From: Psychrobacillus sp. OK028
GTDB taxonomy: Bacteria > Bacillota > Bacilli > Bacillales_A > Planococcaceae
Direction of reading: 5' to 3'
NCBI RefSeq assembly: GCF_900103605.1
Contig: NZ_FNHY01000001.1
Location: 62,001 to 126,000, forward strand
DNA: 64,000 nucleotides
The notes under the pieces are model-generated. The model saw nothing but the letters and a program-made list of their open reading frames with translations. It was not told where the DNA came from and ran no database searches. Shown piece after piece: positions 61,924 through 64,000 of this stretch. The first letter of the stretch is position 1; every line of letters starts with the position of its first letter. Position numbers and translations under genes: made by a program.

Positions 61924-63558
61924 TTATTGCCTCCCCATAGTTGGTGGTATTTCGTTTTCATCTACTAGTACTTCAATTACAATCGGTTTGTTTGTTTCTT
62001 CAATCTTATGTAATGCTTCTTTTATGTTATCGGCTAAATCGGATGGTTGTTGACACGTAGATGCTTCTAGTCCCATAGATTCAGCAAAACGAGCCACATC
62101 AAGCGGAGTCTCATACACCCCACCGATCGAAGTGCCAATCATTTTTTGCATCCCTTTTTCCACCATGTCTAACCGTCCATTATTCAAAACGATGAATAAA
62201 ACAGGAGAGTTATAATTGTACGCCGTTGAAAGTTCCGTGCCATGCATGAACATACATCCGTCCCCAACTAAGCACACAATTGTTTTTTCAGGAGCTGCAA
62301 GTTTTGCACCGATGGAATAGCCAATTCCGTTGCCCATTGCACCGAATATATCATCGAAGAAGAAAGTCCCAGGCTTGTGTATATCAAAATATTTGATGCC
62401 GTAAAAAGAGTGACTCCCATCATCGCCAAAAATAATCGCATCATCTGGAAGCGCGTAACGCATCGCCCGTAGTGCTTGGACAGCAGACATACGCTCTCCT
62501 GGATTATTTTCCTGAAGCTGAATCTTTTCAATAGTTGTTAAAAATCTAGCGCTATCTGTTTTCGGAATATCCTTTAAAATAGCTGTAAGATTCGCTTTAA
62601 TATCACCAAGCAATGGAGTAGTCGGTACTTGAATCGATTTTCCGATAAAGGTTGGGTCATAGTCGAAGTGAATGAGGTGCTCTGGATACATAGCTTCCGA
62701 TAATCCAGCGATGGACATATCACTTAGCTTGGAACCAATGACGAGCAGTAGGTCTACTTTCTCTTGTAAATAGGCTGTAGCCTCATCGGTACCACCTAAC
62801 CCGAAGGCTCCCAATGAAAGAGTATGATTGGAAGGAAATGATCCTTTTCCTCCTGGAGTAGTAATGACAGGGATGTTCCAATGCTCTGCAAGATGCTGAA
62901 CTTCTTCGTATGCTTTACTCGAATGTACGCCTTTTCCTAGAAATAGCAGGGGACGTTTCGCCATATTCAGTTTATCGATTACTTCACTCGTTTTAGGTGA
63001 AATCATTTCATGGGACACTGGTAATTCTAATAGGAAGGGTTCAATTTCTTCTAGTAAAATATCAAACGGAATGGCAAGATGCACCGGCCCTTTTACGCCT
63101 GATATTGCTTTTTCCAAGGCATGCTGCAAGAACGGCTGTAGCATATCGCCTCGTTCTACCCGTGCGCTAAACTTGGTGACTGATTTAAACATGTCCACAA
63201 GATCAGCACCAAATAGGCTAGAGTCTTGTCCCATCGCTTTTCCTGTATCCTTCATCGACGGATGTCCCGTGATGATTAATAATGGGAGATTAGATGCTTT
63301 CGCTTGACCTGCAGCTGTAAGCAGATTAGTCCCACCAGGTCCAGATGTACCAACTGCGACCCCTATTTTCTGATTCATCAAAGCGTAACCAGCCGCTTCA
63401 AATCCTGCAGCTGCTTCGTGTTTACTTAACACAAATTCCATTTCATGACGTAAAATTTCGAATAAAATAGGGGATACAGCCTTACCTGGTATGCCAAAAA
63501 TATGCTGAATTCCCCAATGTTTAAAATTTGCTACTAATACGGATGAAGCTGTGTTCAT
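61924..63558 (-). CDS. thiamine-diphosphate-dependent enzyme, acetolactate synthase-like
   Basis: The 544-residue product has the three TPP-enzyme domains: N-terminal pyrimidine-binding domain with the catalytic Glu in LSKHEAAAGFEAAGYA, a middle FAD/NAD-like domain (about 190-330) and a C-terminal PP domain with the GDG...NN motif (GDGCMFMHGTEL, FIVLNNG). It could be an acetolactate synthase-like, benzoylformate decarboxylase-like or sulfoacetaldehyde-type enzyme; I cannot separate them by eye. It overlaps the ribosome site of the carboxymuconolactone decarboxylase gene, so the two are co-translated. Confidence 0.8.
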   Translation of the reverse strand: MNTASSVLVANFKHWGIQHIFGIPGKAVSPILFEILRHEMEFVLSKHEAAAGFEAAGYALMNQKIGVAVGTSGPGGTNLLTAAGQAKASNLPLLIITGHPSMKDTGKAMGQDSSLFGADLVDMFKSVTKFSARVERGDMLQPFLQHALEKAISGVKGPVHLAIPFDILLEEIEPFLLELPVSHEMISPKTSEVIDKLNMAKRPLLFLGKGVHSSKAYEEVQHLAEHWNIPVITTPGGKGSFPSNHTLSLGAFGLGGTDEATAYLQEKVDLLLVIGSKLSDMSIAGLSEAMYPEHLIHFDYDPTFIGKSIQVPTTPLLGDIKANLTAILKDIPKTDSARFLTTIEKIQLQENNPGERMSAVQALRAMRYALPDDAIIFGDDGSHSFYGIKYFDIHKPGTFFFDDIFGAMGNGIGYSIGAKLAAPEKTIVCLVGDGCMFMHGTELSTAYNYNSPVLFIVLNNGRLDMVEKGMQKMIGTSIGGVYETPLDVARFAESMGLEASTCQQPSDLADNIKEALHKIEETNKPIVIEVLVDENEIPPTMGRQ

Positions 63559-63578
63559 GCTGTTATTCTCCTCTAATA

Positions 63579-64000
63579 TTAATGTTGTTCTAAATAAATC
63601 CTCTCAATTTCATCCGCAGGAAGTGGTTTACTAAAGAAGTAGCCCTGAGAGATATCACACTTGTGATATTTCAAAAACTCAAGCTGTTCCTTCGTTTCCA
63701 CTCCTTCAGCAATCACCTCCTTATGTAGGTTATGTGCTAGCGAGATAATTGCTTTTATAATGACCGCATCTTTGTCATTGTTCATTATTTCACTTACAAA
63801 AGATTTGTCGATTTTAATATAATCAATTGGAAAATTCTTTAAATAATTGAACGAGCTGTAGCCTGTCCCAAAATCGTCAATACTGATGCCAATACCAAGC
63901 GCTTTCAGCTGTTCCAATACATGAATGGAGTATTCATATTCCATTGCCATATATTCAGTTATCTCCACGACAACATAAGCCGGATCTATAGCAGTACGTT
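63579..64000 (-). CDS. EAL-domain protein, 5' end cut by window edge
   Basis: The open frame continues past the right edge without a start. The 140 visible residues form the C-terminal two thirds of an EAL domain: EITEYMAM, SIDDFGTGYSSFNYLKNFPIDYIKIDKSFV, VIAEGVETKEQLEFL and DISQGYFFSKPL. These are the conserved metal- and substrate-site blocks of cyclic-di-GMP phosphodiesterases (the Asp pair, Lys, Glu and QG). It could end a GGDEF-EAL or PAS-EAL protein. It is 20 bases upstream of the TPP-enzyme gene on the same strand, but a role in that operon is not evident. Confidence 0.85.
   Translation of the reverse strand, partial: RTAIDPAYVVVEITEYMAMEYEYSIHVLEQLKALGIGISIDDFGTGYSSFNYLKNFPIDYIKIDKSFVSEIMNNDKDAVIIKAIISLAHNLHKEVIAEGVETKEQLEFLKYHKCDISQGYFFSKPLPADEIERIYLEQH

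Overview
The window looks like a chromosomal segment of a low-GC Gram-positive spore-former-type bacterium, most likely Bacillales and probably Planococcaceae (Psychrobacillus, Lysinibacillus or Solibacillus-like). The reasons are strong AGGAGG-type ribosome sites, frequent TTG/GTG starts, SLH-anchored exoproteins, a ComK homologue, lipoprotein-type binding proteins and dense U-tailed terminators. This placement is inference from content; no rRNA, tRNA, CRISPR array or intact insertion sequence was seen.

Layout. 1-2.6 kb: a partial HTH protein, a small membrane-anchored protein and a secreted stalk-domain protein. 2.6-3.7 kb: a gene-poor strip with terminators and a decayed transglutaminase-like remnant. 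3.7-10.9 kb: an FCD-type regulator, an NhaC antiporter and a TRZ/ATZ-type amidohydrolase in one operon, then an acetamidase/formamidase with an APC permease. 11.1-12.5 kb: a zinc-ribbon membrane protein (probable CTG start) and a ruined MFS transporter. 12.7-18.2 kb: a TyrR/sigma54-type regulator with a degenerate AAA+ core, followed by a TauA/SsuA-like ABC transporter and a class III aminotransferase, then a convergent GlcD-type FAD oxidase. 20.2-23 kb: a PAS histidine kinase, a small sigma factor and ComK. 23.3-35.9 kb: an exoenzyme block with an 1884-aa S8 protease carrying SLH domains, a frameshifted 5'-nucleotidase and a 1512-aa double nuclease. 36.4-42.4 kb: a PaaK-type ligase, CaiB-type CoA transferase, amidohydrolase_2 enzyme, APC permease and LysR regulator. 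42.9-48.9 kb: an XRE-cupin regulator, HyuA, HyuB, a cupin and an NCS1 permease. 49.5-51.1 kb: an SLH/DUF4855 exoprotein. 51.7-61.2 kb: a GntR regulator divergent from an M24 creatinase-like protein, a second HyuA-HyuB pair and a ribose-type ABC importer. 61.5-64 kb: a carboxymuconolactone decarboxylase-like protein, a TPP enzyme and a partial EAL domain.

How it works together. Most of the window is a run of independent catabolic cassettes, each pairing a regulator, a transporter and one or two hydrolases for C-N bonds in amides, imides, ureides or small N-heterocycles. The exoenzyme block would release peptides, nucleotides and phosphate from outside the cell. Exact substrates cannot be read from the sequence.

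The most striking unexplained signal is a composite intergenic repeat present three times in the same orientation (about 35.87, 51.20 and 61.27 kb). Each copy has a terminator-like hairpin, then six units of a GAGAGTAA-type motif spaced at exactly or almost exactly 21 bp, then a second hairpin. A decayed fourth copy lies near 21.52 kb.
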